Below, piece by piece: positions 31,981 through 44,423 of a stretch of 64,000 nucleotides of DNA. The DNA is taken from contig OX336388.2 of the NCBI GenBank assembly GCA_946902985.2, forward strand, positions 295,408,526 to 295,472,525, given 5' to 3'. Numbering within the stretch: position 1 is the first letter of the stretch; each line of letters opens with the position of its first letter. Below the pieces are notes generated by a model. That model worked only from the letters and a program-made list of their open reading frames with translations. It did not search any database and was not told where the DNA came from. The translations under genes and the position numbers were made by a program. The DNA comes from Meconema thalassinum. Lineage: Eukaryota; Arthropoda; Insecta; Orthoptera; Tettigoniidae.

Positions 31981-32290
31981 GGGCTTCGGTGGCGTAGTCG
32001 GTAGCATGCTGAACTGCTATGCCCAAAATCGTTGGTTCAAACCCGGCCGAAGTCGTCAGATTTTTAAGAACCTTAAAATCCTTCAGCATGCCTTCTTTCA
32101 GAGGGGAAGTAAAGCCGGCGAGCCCATGTCTTAGATTTATGGCATGTAAAAGAACCTACCACTAACTGATAGTGTGTAGCCAAATTTGTATGTTATTTGG
32201 TTAGAAACGCTCTATCAAGTTCCAACGTTTGTCAATAGGTGTCATTGACAGTGGCATCTGGTAGGCAAAGTTGGAACTACTTTAAATTTT
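31981..32290 (+). mobile_element. tRNA-derived SINE, family S1
   Basis: Head GGCTTCGGTGGCGTAGTCGG, B box GGTTCAAACCC, then GAGGGGAAGTAAAGCC and a CCAACGTTTGTCAATAGGTG body. The 3' tail is missing. Confidence 0.8.
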
Positions 32291-32358
32291 AACTTGCTGG
32301 GAGCCTTGGGGTGTTCAATTAAAATACCCTGCTATGGCCGTTGGCCACAATTAATATA

Positions 32359-33707
32359 CACGGTCGTCCAAAAAGGTTGCAGCAATTTAAAAAAAACCAT
32401 ATATCCATTTGTAAGTGAGATAAATTAATAATTCGACCTGAAAACTAATCAGGAATTCATCGAGTTTTAGTTTTAGATGTGACTGTACTCCGCCCGTGAC
32501 CTTCATCCGATGCGCAGAATGAGTGCGCGACAGGAAGCTGCCAAGCCACTGTTTCAGTAGTGTGATTGCAATGGCGACAATTCAGCAGAAAGCACAGTGT
32601 GTGTTGTGTGTTATAACTAGGGCTCGGATTTTCAGGTGCTAAAAATCGGGAAAATATTTATTTTTTATGTATTAAAAATACCTGAAATATGTGACAAAAA
32701 AGTAAAAATATTTAATTATAATTTAGTTTATTAATGTTATAAACAATATGCAGTACTCATGAATGTAATTTATGCTATGTCTCACTGACTGCTGAAGCAT
32801 TACAATACACAACGAGATAGATCTTCAGGTTGTCCATCACAAATGACGGACGATTATCACGAAACACTTCTTCCGAAGGCGGTTAACTGCGGTAATATGT
32901 TTCTTGCCCTTGAGGTGTTGTGTAACTTGCGATCGCTGTTCAGCCTTGATTGCTTTCCCACATGGTTGGCAGAACAGAATGCCCCCATCAGAAGTAAAAT
33001 TATCTTTAAATTCTGCAACATAATACTGCAGGCAGTAACTTGCAGTTGCTTGTACTTTAGGCATCGTAGAACTGCCTTACACTTCACAGTGCCAGAAATG
33101 AACTGCATGTGAGTGACAATGGTTCCAGGTAGCTAGGGGAGGGGGAGGTCTAGCACGTGGTGCAATATGGCTATGGACAAGTAAATCCCCGGCTTCCACA
33201 GTGAGTGGCACGGGGCGACAAGTTAAGAATAACACAGTTGCAAGCTGACATATGCTCTGCGAGAAGAATAGATAGCTCACAGGTTCCTCCCCGCTGAAGT
33301 AACACAGAACAAAAATGCAATAAACTGAAAGATCTAGCATACTGATTTTAAAAATGTAAATATTATGTCTTTTTATGTGATAATAAGTCAAAAGCAGGAA
33401 TTTATGTATTTATAGAAAAAATTCTTAAAATATTTATTTACCTAAAAATCCGCGCACTTTCCGACGTGTTTATGGTAGAGATCCCCCTCATGCTAATAAC
33501 ATCAGACGGTTTCAGGAAACTGGCAGCGTTGACGTGAAGAAGTCCCCTGGACGCCCTAGAACGAGTGACGAACCAAGGGAAACATTATAATGCAGTAAAA
33601 AAACGTTTTGAGTTGGCGAATTTAACAAAAAATACTCGTTTTAATATGTCTAATATTTCCTGAGCTATGAGTTTTTGACATTTGTGCAACCTTTTACGAT
33701 AACCGTG
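32359..33707 (+). mobile_element. mariner-like element relic with a nested hAT-like insertion
   Basis: The ends CACGGTCGTCCAAAAAGGTT and, inverted, CACGGTTATCGTAAAAGGTT are flanked by TA (32357-32358 and 33708-33709). The plus strand begins MATIQQKAQCVLCVIT near 32572. After the nested sequence it continues ANNIRRFQETGSVDVKKSPG then RPRTSDEP. This is the N-terminal DNA-binding region typical of one insect mariner-like group. The rest of the transposase is gone. Confidence 0.75.
32619..33455 (-). mobile_element. hAT-like fragment carrying a zinc-finger frame
   Basis: The termini AGGGCTCGGATTTTCAGGT and, inverted near 33455, GCGCGGATTTTTAGGTAAAT are similar. The minus strand at 32837-33064 reads ILFCQPCGKAIKAEQRSQVT followed by QHLKGKKHI. 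This is a Cys2-His2 finger of the kind seen at the start of some hAT transposases and in CGGBP1-like proteins. No catalytic domain and no clear 8-bp duplication. Confidence 0.5.
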
Positions 33708-34045
33708 TATAATTAGCGACGAACATTCTAAGATATATTTCCAAGCCAAAGCTCAACCGTCCTCTGATCACTGCCTATTGCGCCACATTGTGACATACCA
33801 GGAAGAAAGGATTTCCCATTATAAATGGGCCGTTCATTCTTGAACGGTCGTACTCGCCTGAGAATTTTAGAACGAGTCTACATAATAACACATGACTTTT
33901 CTTTGAAGTCTTCCGGTTCGGCGATCAGCACCTGGTTGGCTTGTTGTCGGTACGATCCGTAAACACTGAGACAGCGCATGCGCTGCGTGAGGAGACATTA
34001 CTCACTGGTCACAAATGTATCAAAGCTCGCTATGCTCGGAAATAC
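33708..34045. other. unassigned spacer
   Basis: Nothing recognised. Confidence 0.4.
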
Positions 34046-34296
34046 AATTAAACCTGCCTAAACCGGAAACCTGAACAAACGGAAAACAACATTCCGAACG
34101 GAGGTGTTTCTTATGTAAAATGACACTGTAAACCGGAAATCTGCCTAACACGGAAACGGAAAGAAATTCCGGACCTGTAGGCGTAAATAACCTGACTTAG
34201 ACGGACTATCTTATCCATGATACAAAGCTATGTACTAAATTTTGAGCGCAACTGTACTTACAACAAAGTTCTAGGAAACATTAACTCTAATTTTTC

Positions 34297-37200
34297 CTCA
34301 AGGATGCAGTAGGTTTGCTACATTTCACATCATCTGTACCGTTACTTCCTCCAACCCTCTTGTGATACAGCTTACTCAAGGATGCAGCAGGTTTGCTACA
34401 TTTCACAACATCTGTACCATTACATCCTCCAACCCTCTTGTGATACACACAGCTTACTCAAGAATGCAGCAGGTATGCTACATTTCACAACATCTGTACC
34501 ATTACTTCCTCCAACCCTCTTGTGATACACACAGCTTACTCAAGGATGCAGCAGGTTTGCTACATTTCACAACATCTGTACCATTACTTCCTACAACCCT
34601 CTTGTGATACACACAGCTTACTCAAGGATGCAGCAGGTTTGCTACATTTCACAACATCTGTACCATTACTTCCTCCAACCCTCTTGTAATACACACAGCT
34701 TACTCAAGGATGCAGCAGGTTTGCTACATTTCACAACATCTGTACCATTACTTCCTCCAACCCTCTTGTAATACACACAGCTTACTCAAGGACGCAGCAG
34801 GTTTGCTACATTTCACACCATCTGTACCATTACTTCCTCCAACCCCCTTGTAATACACACAGCTTACTCAAGGATGCAGCAGGTTTGCTACGTTTCACAT
34901 CATCTGTACCATTACTTCCTCCAACACTCTTGTGATACACACAGCTTACTCAAGGACGCAGCAGGTTTGCTACATTTCACATCATCTGTACCATTACTTC
35001 CTCCAACACTCTTGTAATACACACAGCTTACTCAAGGATGCAGCAGGTTTGCTACATTTCACAACATCTGTACCATTACTTCCTCCAACCCTCTTGTGAT
35101 ACACATAGCTTACTCAAGGATGCAGCAGGTTTGCTACATTTCACAACATCTGTACCATTACTTCCTCCAACCCTATTGTGATACACACAGCTTACTCAAG
35201 GATGCAGCAGGTTTGCTACATTTCACAACATCTGTACCATTACTTCCTCCAACCCTCTTGTGATACACACAGCTTCCTCAAGGACGCAGCAGGTTTGCTA
35301 CATTTCACAACATCTGTACCGTTACTTCCTCCATCCCTCTTGTGATACACACAGCTTCCTCAAGGACGCAGCAGGTTTGCTACATTTCACAACATCTGTA
35401 CCATTACTTCCTCCAACCCTCTTGTGACACACACAGCTTCCTCAAGGACGCAGCCGGTTTGCTACATTTCACAACATCTGTACCCTTACTTCCTCCAACC
35501 CTCTTGTGATACACACAGCTTACTCAAGGATGCAGCAGGTTTGCTACATTTCACAACATCTGTACCGTTACTTCCTCCAACCCTCTTGTGATACACACAG
35601 CTTACTCAAGGATGCAGCAGGTTTGCTACATTTCACAACATCTGTACCGTTACTTCCTCCAACCCTCTTGTGATACACACAGCCTACTCAAGGATGCAGC
35701 AGGTTTGCTACATTTCACAACATCTGTACCATTACTTCCTGCAACCCTCTTGTGACACACACAGCTTACTCAAGGATGCAGCAGGTTTGCTACATTTCAC
35801 AACATCTGTACCGTTACTTCCTCCAACCCTCTTGTGATACACACAGCTTACTCAAGGATGCAGCAGGTTTGCTACATTTCACAACATCTGTACCATTACT
35901 TCCTCCAACCCTCTTGTGACACACACAGCTTACTCAAGGATGCAGCAGGTTTGCTACATTTCACAACATCTGTACCGTTACTTCCTCCAACCCTCTTGTG
36001 ATACACACAGCTTACTCAAGGATGCAGCAGGTTTGCTACATTTCACAACATCTGTACCGTTACATCCTCCAACCCTCTTGTGATAAACACAGCTTACTCA
36101 AGGATGCAGCAGGTTTGCTACATTTCACAACATCTGTACCGTTATTTCCTCCAACCCTCTTGTGATACACACAGCTTACTCAAGGATGCAGCAGGTTTGC
36201 TACATTTCACAACATCTGTACCGTTACTTCCTCCAACCCTCTTGTGATACACACAGCTTACTCAAGGACGCAGCAGGTTTGCTACTTTTCACAACATCTG
36301 TACCGTTACATCCTCCAACCCTCTTGTGATACACATAGCTTACTCAAGGATGCAGCAGGTTTGCTACATTTCACAACATCTGTACCGTTACATCCTCCAA
36401 CCCTCTTGTGATACACACAGCTTACTCAAGGATGCAAGGGTTTGCTACATTTCACAACATCTGTACCGTTACATCCTCCAACCCTCTTGTGATACACACA
36501 GCTTACTCAAGGATGCAGCAGGTTTGCTACATTTCACAACATCTGTACCGTTACATCCTCCAACCCTCTTGTGATACACACAGCTTACTCAAGGATGCAG
36601 CAGGTTTGCTACATTTCACAACATCTGTACCGTTACATCCTCCAACCCTCTTGTGATACACACAGCTTACTCAAGGATGCAGCAGGTATGCTACATTTCA
36701 CAACATCTGTACCGTTTCATCCTCCAACCCTCTTGTGATACACACAGCTTACTCAAGGATGCAGCAGGTTTGCTACATTTCACAACATCTGTACCGTTAC
36801 ATCCTCCAACCCTCTTGTGATACACACAGCTTACTCAAGGATGCAGCAGGTTTGCTACATTTGACAACATCTGTACCGTTACATCCTCCAACCCTCTTGT
36901 GATACACACAGCTTACTCAAGGACGCAGCAGGTTTGCTACATTTCACAACATCTGTACCGTTACATCCTCCAACCCTCTTGTGATACACACAGCTTACTC
37001 AAGGATGCAGCAGGTTTGCTACATTTCACAACATCTGTACCATTACTTCCTCCAACCCTCTTGTGACACACACAGCTTACTCAAGGATGCAGCAGGTTTG
37101 CTACATTTCACAACATCTGTACCGTTACTTCCTCCAACCCTCTTGTGATACACACAGCTTAATCAAGGATACAGCAGGTTTGCTACATTTCACAACATCT

Positions 37201-39376
37201 GTACCATTACTTCCTCCAACCCTCTTGTGTTACACACAGCTTACTCAAGGATGCAGCAGGTTTGCTACATTTCACAACATCTGTACCGTTACATCCTCCA
37301 ACCCTCTTGTGATACACACAGCTTACTCAAGGACGCAGCAGGTTTGCTACATTTCACAACATCTGTACCGTTACATCCTCCAACCCTCTTGTGATACACA
37401 CAGCTTACTCAAGGATGCAGCAGGTTTGCTACATTTCACATCATCTGTACCTTTACTTCCCCCAACCCTCTTGTGATACACACAGCTTACTCAAGGACGC
37501 AGCAGGTTTGCTACATTTCACAACATCTGTACCGTTACTTCCTCCAACCCTCTTGTGTTACACACAGCTTACTCAAGGATGCAGCAGGTTTGCTACATTT
37601 CACAACATCTGTACCGTTACTTCCTCCAACCCTCATGTGATACACACAGCTTACTCAAGGATGCAGCAGGGTTGCTACATTTCACAACATCTGTACCATT
37701 ACTTCCTCCAACCCTCTTGTGACACACACAGCTTACTCAAGGATGCAGCAGGTTTGCTACATTTCACAACATCTGTACCGTTACTTCCTCCAACCCTCTT
37801 GTGATACACACAGCTTAATCAAGGATACAGCAGGTTTGCTACATTTCACAACATCTGTACCGTTACTTCCTCCAACCCTCTTGTGATACACACAGCTTAC
37901 TCAAGGATGCAGCAGGTTTGCTACATTTCACAACATCTGTACCATTACTTCCTCCAACCCTCTTGTGACACACACAGCTTACTCAAGAATGCAGCAGGTT
38001 TGCTACATTTCACAACATCTGTACCGTTACTTCCTCCAACCCTCTTGTGATACACACAGCTTACTCAAGGATGCAGCAGGTTTGCTACATTTCACAACAT
38101 CTGTACCGTTACATCCTCCAACCCTCTTGTGATACACACAGCTTACTCAAGGATGCAGCAGGTTTGCTACATTTCACAACATCTGTACCATTACTTCCTC
38201 CAACCCTCTTGTAATACACACAGCTTACTCAAGGATGCAGCAGGTTTGCTACATTTCACAACATCTGTACCATTACTTCCTCCAACCCTCTTGTGTTACA
38301 CACAGCTTCCTCAAGGATGCAGCAGGTTTGCTACATTTCACAACATCTGTACCATTACTTCCTCCAACCCTCTTGTGATACACACAGCTTCCTCAAGGAT
38401 GCAGCAGGTTTGCTACATTTCACAACATCTGTACCATTACTTCCTCCAACCCTCTTGTGATACACACAGCTTCCTCAAGGATGCAGCAGGTTTGCTACAT
38501 TTCACAACATCTGTACCATTACTTCCTCCAACCCTCTTGTGTTACACACAGCTCACTCAAGGACGCAGCAGGTTTGCTACATTTCACAACATCTGTACCG
38601 TTACATCCTCCAACCCTCTTGTGATACACACAGCTTCCTCAAGGATGCAGCAGTTTTGCTACATTTCACAACATCTGTACCATTACTTCCTCCAACCCTC
38701 TTGTAATACACACAGCTTACTCAAGGATGCAGCAGGTTTGCTACATTTCACAACATCTGTACCATTACTTCCTCCAACCCTCTTGTGTTACACACAGCTT
38801 CCTCAAGGATGCAGCAGGTTTGCTACATTTCACAACATCTGTACCATTACTTCCTCCAACCCTCTTGTGGTACACACAGCTTCCTCAAGGATGCAGGAGG
38901 TTTGCTACATTTCACAACATCTGTACCATTACTTCCTCCAACCCTCTTGTGATACACACAGCTTCTTCAAGGATGCAGCAGGTTTGCTACATTTCACAAC
39001 ATCTGTACCATTACTTCCTCCAACCCTCTTGTGATACACACAGCTTCCTCAAGGATGCAGCAGGTTTGCTACATTTCACACCATCTGTACCGTTACTTCC
39101 TCCAACCCTCTTGTGATACACACAGCTTACTCAAGGACGCAGCAGGTTTGCTACATTTCACAACATCTGTACCATTACTTCCTCCAACCCTCTTGTGATA
39201 CACACAGCTTACTCAAGGATGCAGCAGGTTTGCTACATTTCACAACATCTGTACCATTACTTCCTCCAACCCTATTGTGATACACACAGCTTACTCAAGG
39301 ATGCAGCAGGTTTGCTACATTTCACAACATCTGTACCATTACTTCCTCCAACCCTCTTGTGTTACACACAGCTTCC
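34297..39376 (+). repeat. 82-bp tandem satellite, about 62 copies
   Basis: The monomer begins CTCAAGGATGCAGCAGGTTT and ends TGTGATACACACAGCTTA. Period exactly 82 over most of the array; the first unit is slightly shorter. Variant types cluster: ACCATTACTTCC near the left, ACCGTTACATCC around 36290-37050, CTTCCTCAAGG around 35270-35450 and 38290-39110. This indicates local homogenisation. The open frames within it (up to 301 codons) exist because 82 is not a multiple of three and the monomer lacks stops on this strand; I do not call a gene. Confidence 0.97.
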
Positions 39377-39689
39377 TTCTGACAAATGGGAGTTGAAGAA
39401 AACAGTGAACTGGAGTGATCTTTAAAGGTGTACTTTTTACTGTGCACTGCAATTATTTACGTACTGTAATTCAGTGACAAGGACACTTACACTGCAGGAG
39501 AGTTATTGAAGAACACGAGGAAAAGTTATAGTCTGAAAGATCAGACTTTATACCATTTCAAATGACGCATGCTACAAATGCTACACATGTTAGAAAGGCT
39601 CAGGAGGGCAACACGGTGGTAGCATTTGGTAGCAAAAGTTTAGGGGCTGCGACAACGCAGTCATTTAGCCCCGTGTACATTACAAAGTC

Positions 39690-39830
39690 GACTGAGGTAA
39701 ACACCGGCGGTCACTGACACTATTGAGGTTATTGTCCATCTCCTGGAAAGGTCGAGTGGTGCAACATGCATATATTGTGACGACATCGATGACGTACTTC
39801 ACACCTTTTTCGTGTGCGGCCATTGGATGA
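39690..39830 (+). pseudogene. LINE C-terminal zinc-finger fragment
   Basis: One frame reads ATCIYCDDIDDVLHTFFVCG then HWM, a Cys-Cys-His-Cys pattern characteristic of the C-terminus of many insect non-LTR reverse transcriptases. Only this piece is present. Confidence 0.5.
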
Positions 39831-39837
39831 TAAAAGC

Positions 39838-39990
39838 TTGCCATGGTGGGTGAGTGGATAGCGTGTCGGTCTACTAACCCCAATATTGCAGGTTCGCTCA
39901 TGGCCGTGGTAAGTGATTTTTGAAAGGCGGCAAAAATACGACACGCATGTCATACGATGTTGGCATGCCAAAGAAAGGCAAGCTTCGCTC
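39838..39990 (+). mobile_element. tRNA-derived SINE, family S6
   Basis: CCATGGTGGGTGAGTGGATA and B box AGGTTCGCTCA give the tRNA-like head. TACGACACGCATGTCATACG matches the other S6 copies. Confidence 0.6.
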
Positions 39991-40476
39991 GAAGCCCCAG
40001 GAGTCTTTCAACAGACTCCATTACCCATTAACTTAGGCTTCCCGCGCGGGGAACGGAGAGCGGGAGGTGCACTCTGCTGCATGACGTCACGCGCTCTCCA
40101 TCTCCTTATCGCATAACGCCATAGCCTAGGAGTAAACTCAGACTCGGTGCATATGCACTGAACAACATGATAACGTGCAACTTGAGTACATTTCCTCTCC
40201 GTAACCGTAACGCATAACGGTAGACCAAAGCATAACGATGAAGTCGAAAAGATCATTTGAAATTATGAAAACAAACGTCCGGCTAAAGAATTAACTGTGT
40301 TGTTTAAAGTGGGAAAAATCAAATTATTTCATAGTAATCCCATGAGACAATATAGGCCAGTATTTCTATGTAGTGTACTTTGTCTTCAAAAATCTCAACC
40401 CTTTGTAAAACGGAAACCTGCGAAAACGGAAAAATTATCCGGAACGATTGCGTTCCACCTTAGGCAGGTTATACCG

Positions 40477-41046
40477 TACCATTGTACCCGCCTGGAAGCA
40501 ACGGCGCATCAATACCTAGGTACTAGTGAAGTGCTCCTATGTAATAGGAGCGAGTCGTCACCCGGAATCTGTATTCATTTCGAGATCTCACACGTATTAA
40601 CCAAATGTCGAACCCGGTCCATTTTGGTGACTGTCAATCATCTAGAGCAGGGTCATCCAGACAGCTCTCCGGCCGCGCTCTAAGCCAGTGCTCCGAGCGC
40701 TTTGTTAAAAGGTAGTTTCAGAAGTGGTGGGAGGAGCTTGGCTGGCTTAACACGCTGAAGTGTGCAGCCGATCCATCAGTCGCTAGTCTAGTCCAATGCG
40801 CTTTGTTGACAGTGTGTAAGTAAATCAGTTTCGCAGTGGTCATGACTGAACAGCATACAAAAAAAAAGTGATGAAGCAGCAGTCTTTAAAGCAGAATGGG
40901 AAATATCATTTGTCTGTACAGCTTATAAAGGGTATGCCAAATGTTTAGTGTGCAGCAGAGATGTAATGTGTTAAAAAGAACACAATTTCTTGTTGAATTT
41001 TCCTCTCTAATATGTTCATATCTCAGTTTGGAATAAATCACAATAT
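40477..41046. other. unassigned spacer
   Basis: No gene or repeat end recognised. Confidence 0.4.
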
Positions 41047-41058
41047 TCTTTACTGAGA

Positions 41059-41385
41059 AGCCTCCGTGGCTTAGGCGGCAGCACGCCGGCCTCTCACCGC
41101 TGGGTCCGTGGTTCAAATCCCGGTCACTCCATGTGAGATCTGTGCTGGGCAAAATGGAGGCAGACAGGTTTTTCTCCGGGTACTCCGGTTTTCCCTGTCA
41201 CAATTTCATTCCAGCAACACTCTCCACTATCATTTCATTTCATCTGTTATTCATTAAATCATTGCCCCAGAGGAGTGCGTCAGGCCTCGGCAGCCGGCAC
41301 AGTTCATATCCTCGCCGCTAGATGGGGGCTTCATTCATTCCATTCCTGACCCGGTCAGAGACTGGAAGCAGGCTGTGGATTTTTC
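41059..41385 (+). mobile_element. tRNA-derived SINE, family S2, with target duplication
   Basis: A 12-bp duplication ATTCTTTACTGA lies at 41047-41058 and 41386-41397. Head AGCCTCCGTGGCTTAGGCGG, B box GGTTCAAATCCC, and a body ending GTGGATTTTTC. 327 bp, apparently complete, and close to the copy at 29720-30050. Confidence 0.92.
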
Positions 41386-41397
41386 ATTCTTTACTGA

Positions 41398-42004
41398 ACA
41401 CTTGTGTTCGTTTCCTGCACATTCCATGCATCAGAGTACCATTCGATTTGTATATGCGGTATATTATGACAAAACAGCCCTATTCATATGTCAACAAACC
41501 CACAAGAGCCGTCGGCCGCACGACTGTACGTACGTACCTATCTAGTCTGCGTGGTCCGAACATCGTCCGTCCCCTTGCTGCTACAGTGTAGTGGTGGTAA
41601 GGGAAGGAGCGCTCCCGGAGCACAATGACTGGATGGCCCTGATCTAGAGTGTAGACTACAATACCATCGTGCACATAAACAAGCCGTTTTCCTTCATTGA
41701 GTAAGGTCCGACCGTCCGTACGATATCCGGTGAAATCTTTACTGGCAAGTTTACTGGAACTTGATTCTTACAAAGCTCGGTTACTGACAAATTGACAGTA
41801 AAATGAGCCTTAACCGGCAGTTAACTTTACCGGAGGGTTCTGCTCCCGTAACTGGCTTACTACCAGATGTTCTATTGTGATATTTTAAATTTATCGCCTA
41901 CTTTCTTTACTGGACTTCTACAGCCTGTCACTGCTTCAAACGTTTGGACTACTTCTTCCCATGTCTTACACTTTTGTTCCAATGGAACTTCTTGTTCTCG
42001 ATTA
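41398..42004. other. unassigned spacer
   Basis: No gene or repeat end recognised. Confidence 0.4.
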
Positions 42005-42646
42005 CTGCCCAATATCGCGGGTTCAAACTCGACCGAGGTCGTGGGATTTTTTAAGAGCGTTAAAGATCCCTCAGTATGCCTTCCTTCGGAGGGGAAGTAA
42101 AGCCGGTGGGCCCATGTCATAGATTTATGGCATGTACAAGAACGTTCCACTAATTGTGTGAAGCTAAATTTGTAGGTTAGATTTGATTAACCTACAACGT
42201 TTGCCACCAGGTGCCAGTTACGATGGCATCTAGTGGACAAGTTCGCGGCTAGATGTCATTGACAGCATTTGGTAGGAAAAGTTTAGGGGCTGCGACAACG
42301 CGGTCATGTACCCCGTGTACTTTGGGTGTGTGTAGAATTTGTCTAATAACCGGTGTTATTTGTGATGGCTGTATTAGTGTGTGTCATCTGTGATTCAGGT
42401 AAGGACTGCAGACGATAAATTTTCAAGTAGTTCCAACTTCTGCTACCAAATGCTACCGTCCACGAACCCTAGCCGCGAACATGGCTACTAGATGCCATCG
42501 CAACCAGCACCTGGAGACGAACGTTGGAACTAATAGAGCGTTATCAAATCTAAGGTTCTTTTACATGCCATAAATCTATGACATGGGCCCACCGGCTTTA
42601 CTTCCCCTCCGCAGGAAGGCGTACTGAGGGATTTTTAACGCTCTTA
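42005..42646. mobile_element. two S1 SINE pieces head to head around a shared tail
   Basis: 42005-42284 is plus-oriented and 5'-truncated (B box GGTTCAAACTC). The tail segment with TTTAGGGGCTGCGACAACGC follows. 42400-42646 is minus-oriented body sequence (TTCCAACTTCTGCTACCAAA, ACATGCCATAAATCTATGAC) lacking its tRNA head. Confidence 0.65.
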
Positions 42647-43017
42647 AAGGTTCCTGACACCGACAGATGGAAAAACTGTCAAATGCACAGGTGTTTCAGA
42701 CAGGCTCGCCATCAGCACTAGCTTAGGATTAATGTGTGGCCTGGCATTGTAAGTCCATACGTTTTACCAGCACGTCTTACAGGTGCTGTCTCCAGAGACT
42801 TTATCCAGAACACCCTTTCAGACTTACTGCATGACAATGTGCCCCTGCAAATACGACAACGTATGTGGTGGATACATGATGGGGCTCCTGCACACTTTAG
42901 TCACCTTGTTCGCACTGCATTGACGGAGATCTTGCAGGACAGATGGTTGGGCAGAGGAGGACCCGTTCCATGGCTTGCACGGCCCGTTAGACTTTTATCT
43001 GTGGTGTCAGGAACCTT
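42647..43017 (+). pseudogene. Tc1/mariner-type transposase remnant in a small TIR element
   Basis: The ends GGTTCCTGACACC and GGTGTCAGGAACC are exact inverted repeats. The frame inside reads MWPGIVSPYVLPARLTGAV, RQRMWWIHDGAPAHFSHLV (the second catalytic Asp region) and RWLGRGGPVPW, a pattern known from insect Tc1/mariner-superfamily transposases. The N-terminal half and the final catalytic residue are missing. It is squeezed between an S1 SINE and a Helentron-like repeat. Confidence 0.7.
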
Positions 43018-43115
43018 TTTAGCCTACTTTTCACATTTTGCAAAAATGAGGAAAAAGTAGACTTATGAGATCGGGCAAATGTCTGTCTGTCTGTCTGTCA
43101 TCTGTCTGGCTGTGT

Positions 43116-43146
<31 letters not shown>

Positions 43147-44423
43147 GCCTATCAACTCCTAAACGGCTGCAGAAGATCAATACCTGAATATCTCACGGCC
43201 ATATTTGAAAATGATGTCAATGCTACCAACTGCTGAAAAATCGCAATTGAAATTTGAGCTCCATGTTGGATATCTTGGAAGGTATGAATGTGAGCTATTT
43301 CAAAATTCGCACACGTATAGATAATAATATTGCAGTTTAATTTCCAGGAGGCCATGCATGGCAGTGTTGCCAAAATGATTATAAGCCTGTTGATAGGTCC
43401 AAATTGTAATTGCATATAACTTCTACACTATCAATTGGATTTCAACCAAATTTCGTATGTGCTATGTGTACATAAACAGATATGACTGAGCGTATTCTTA
43501 AGAGCCACCAGGGCTGCCAACTGTTAATAAATGCTCTCATTTTTAATCCAAGTACCCATACATCAGAAACTATGCATGCCTACAGCTTTAAACTATGCAC
43601 ACGTATAGTACCTGACAATCTACATTAATCTGGAGTAACGTATATACGTCAGTGCTACCAACATGATTCTAAGCCTGCTGAGAGGTCAAAATTTAAATAC
43701 ATGTAACTTCTATACTATCATTTGGATTTTAACCAAATTTCGTGTGTGCTATATGTACCATAACAGATATGACTGTGCCGATTCTTAAGAGTAACCAGGG
43801 CTGCCAACTGTTAATAAATGCTGTCTCTATTTTTGTTACCTTAATATCAATATATCAGAAAGTATGCAAGCCAATAGCTCTAAACTTTGCACACGTATAG
43901 TACCTGGCATTCTAGATTAATTTGGAGTAACTAATATAGGTCTACGCCAGTGCTGCCAACATGATTCTAAGCCTGCTGATAGGTCCAATTTTAAAATGCA
44001 TGTAACTTCTATACTAACTAATGGATTTCATTCAAAATTGACACAACAATAGATCATATTATTTCAGATTATTTCTGACCAATACATGTATGTCATTGTT
44101 GCCAACATGATTTTTCGCACGCTGTTAGATCCAATGTTTAACTGCATGTAACGTCCATGCTATTCATTGGACTTCAACCAAATTTTGCATTCTGTACCTT
44201 AGGAGATGGAACTAAGAATATATTCAGTCACCAGGGCTGCCAACTGTAGTTCTGCATTAGGCTACATTATGCCAGGTATACAGTATTTCAAACTAATTAG
44301 AAATTTCAATATTACCAACTTAATTTCGTCATTATTCTAGATAGATCCATATAGAATAATCATTGGCATGAATCTTACATTTTAAGAAAAGTGGGCTCTT
44401 TAGTTCGGAACGGAACTTCTTGT
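43017..44423 (-). mobile_element. Helentron-like repeat, third variant
   Basis: On the minus strand it starts AAGTTCCGTTCCGAACTAAA (a hairpin) then GAGCCCACTTTTC, and ends CAAAATGTGAAAAGTAGGCT. Near its 3' end the microsatellite is a run of about 35 C plus (TGTC)n. Internal repeats of about 250-290 bp (GCTGCCAACTGTTAATAAAT at 43512 and 43800) are present. Non-coding. Confidence 0.65.

Larger units (their letters stand above)
34046..40476. mobile_element. pogo/Tigger-type element whose interior is replaced by an 82-bp satellite
   Basis: The left end CAATTAAACCTGCCTAAACC after TA (34044-34045) matches the inverted right end of the element at 21201-22738 for about 170 bp (ATGTAAAATGACAC, CGTAAATAACCTGACT). 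The right end, from CAACCCTTTGTAAAACGG at ~40385 to 40476 and followed by TA, matches the inverted left end of that element (GTTCC-CCTTAGGCAGGTT). Between them lie the satellite array, a LINE fragment and a SINE. No transposase remains. Confidence 0.65.

Noticed and set aside
38129..39034. 301-codon frame in the 82-bp satellite
   Set aside because: A by-product of a stop-free monomer whose length is not a multiple of three; no start context, domain or conservation.
34297..39376. CRISPR-like array
   Set aside because: Monomers are contiguous 82-mers with no unique spacers, in eukaryotic DNA.
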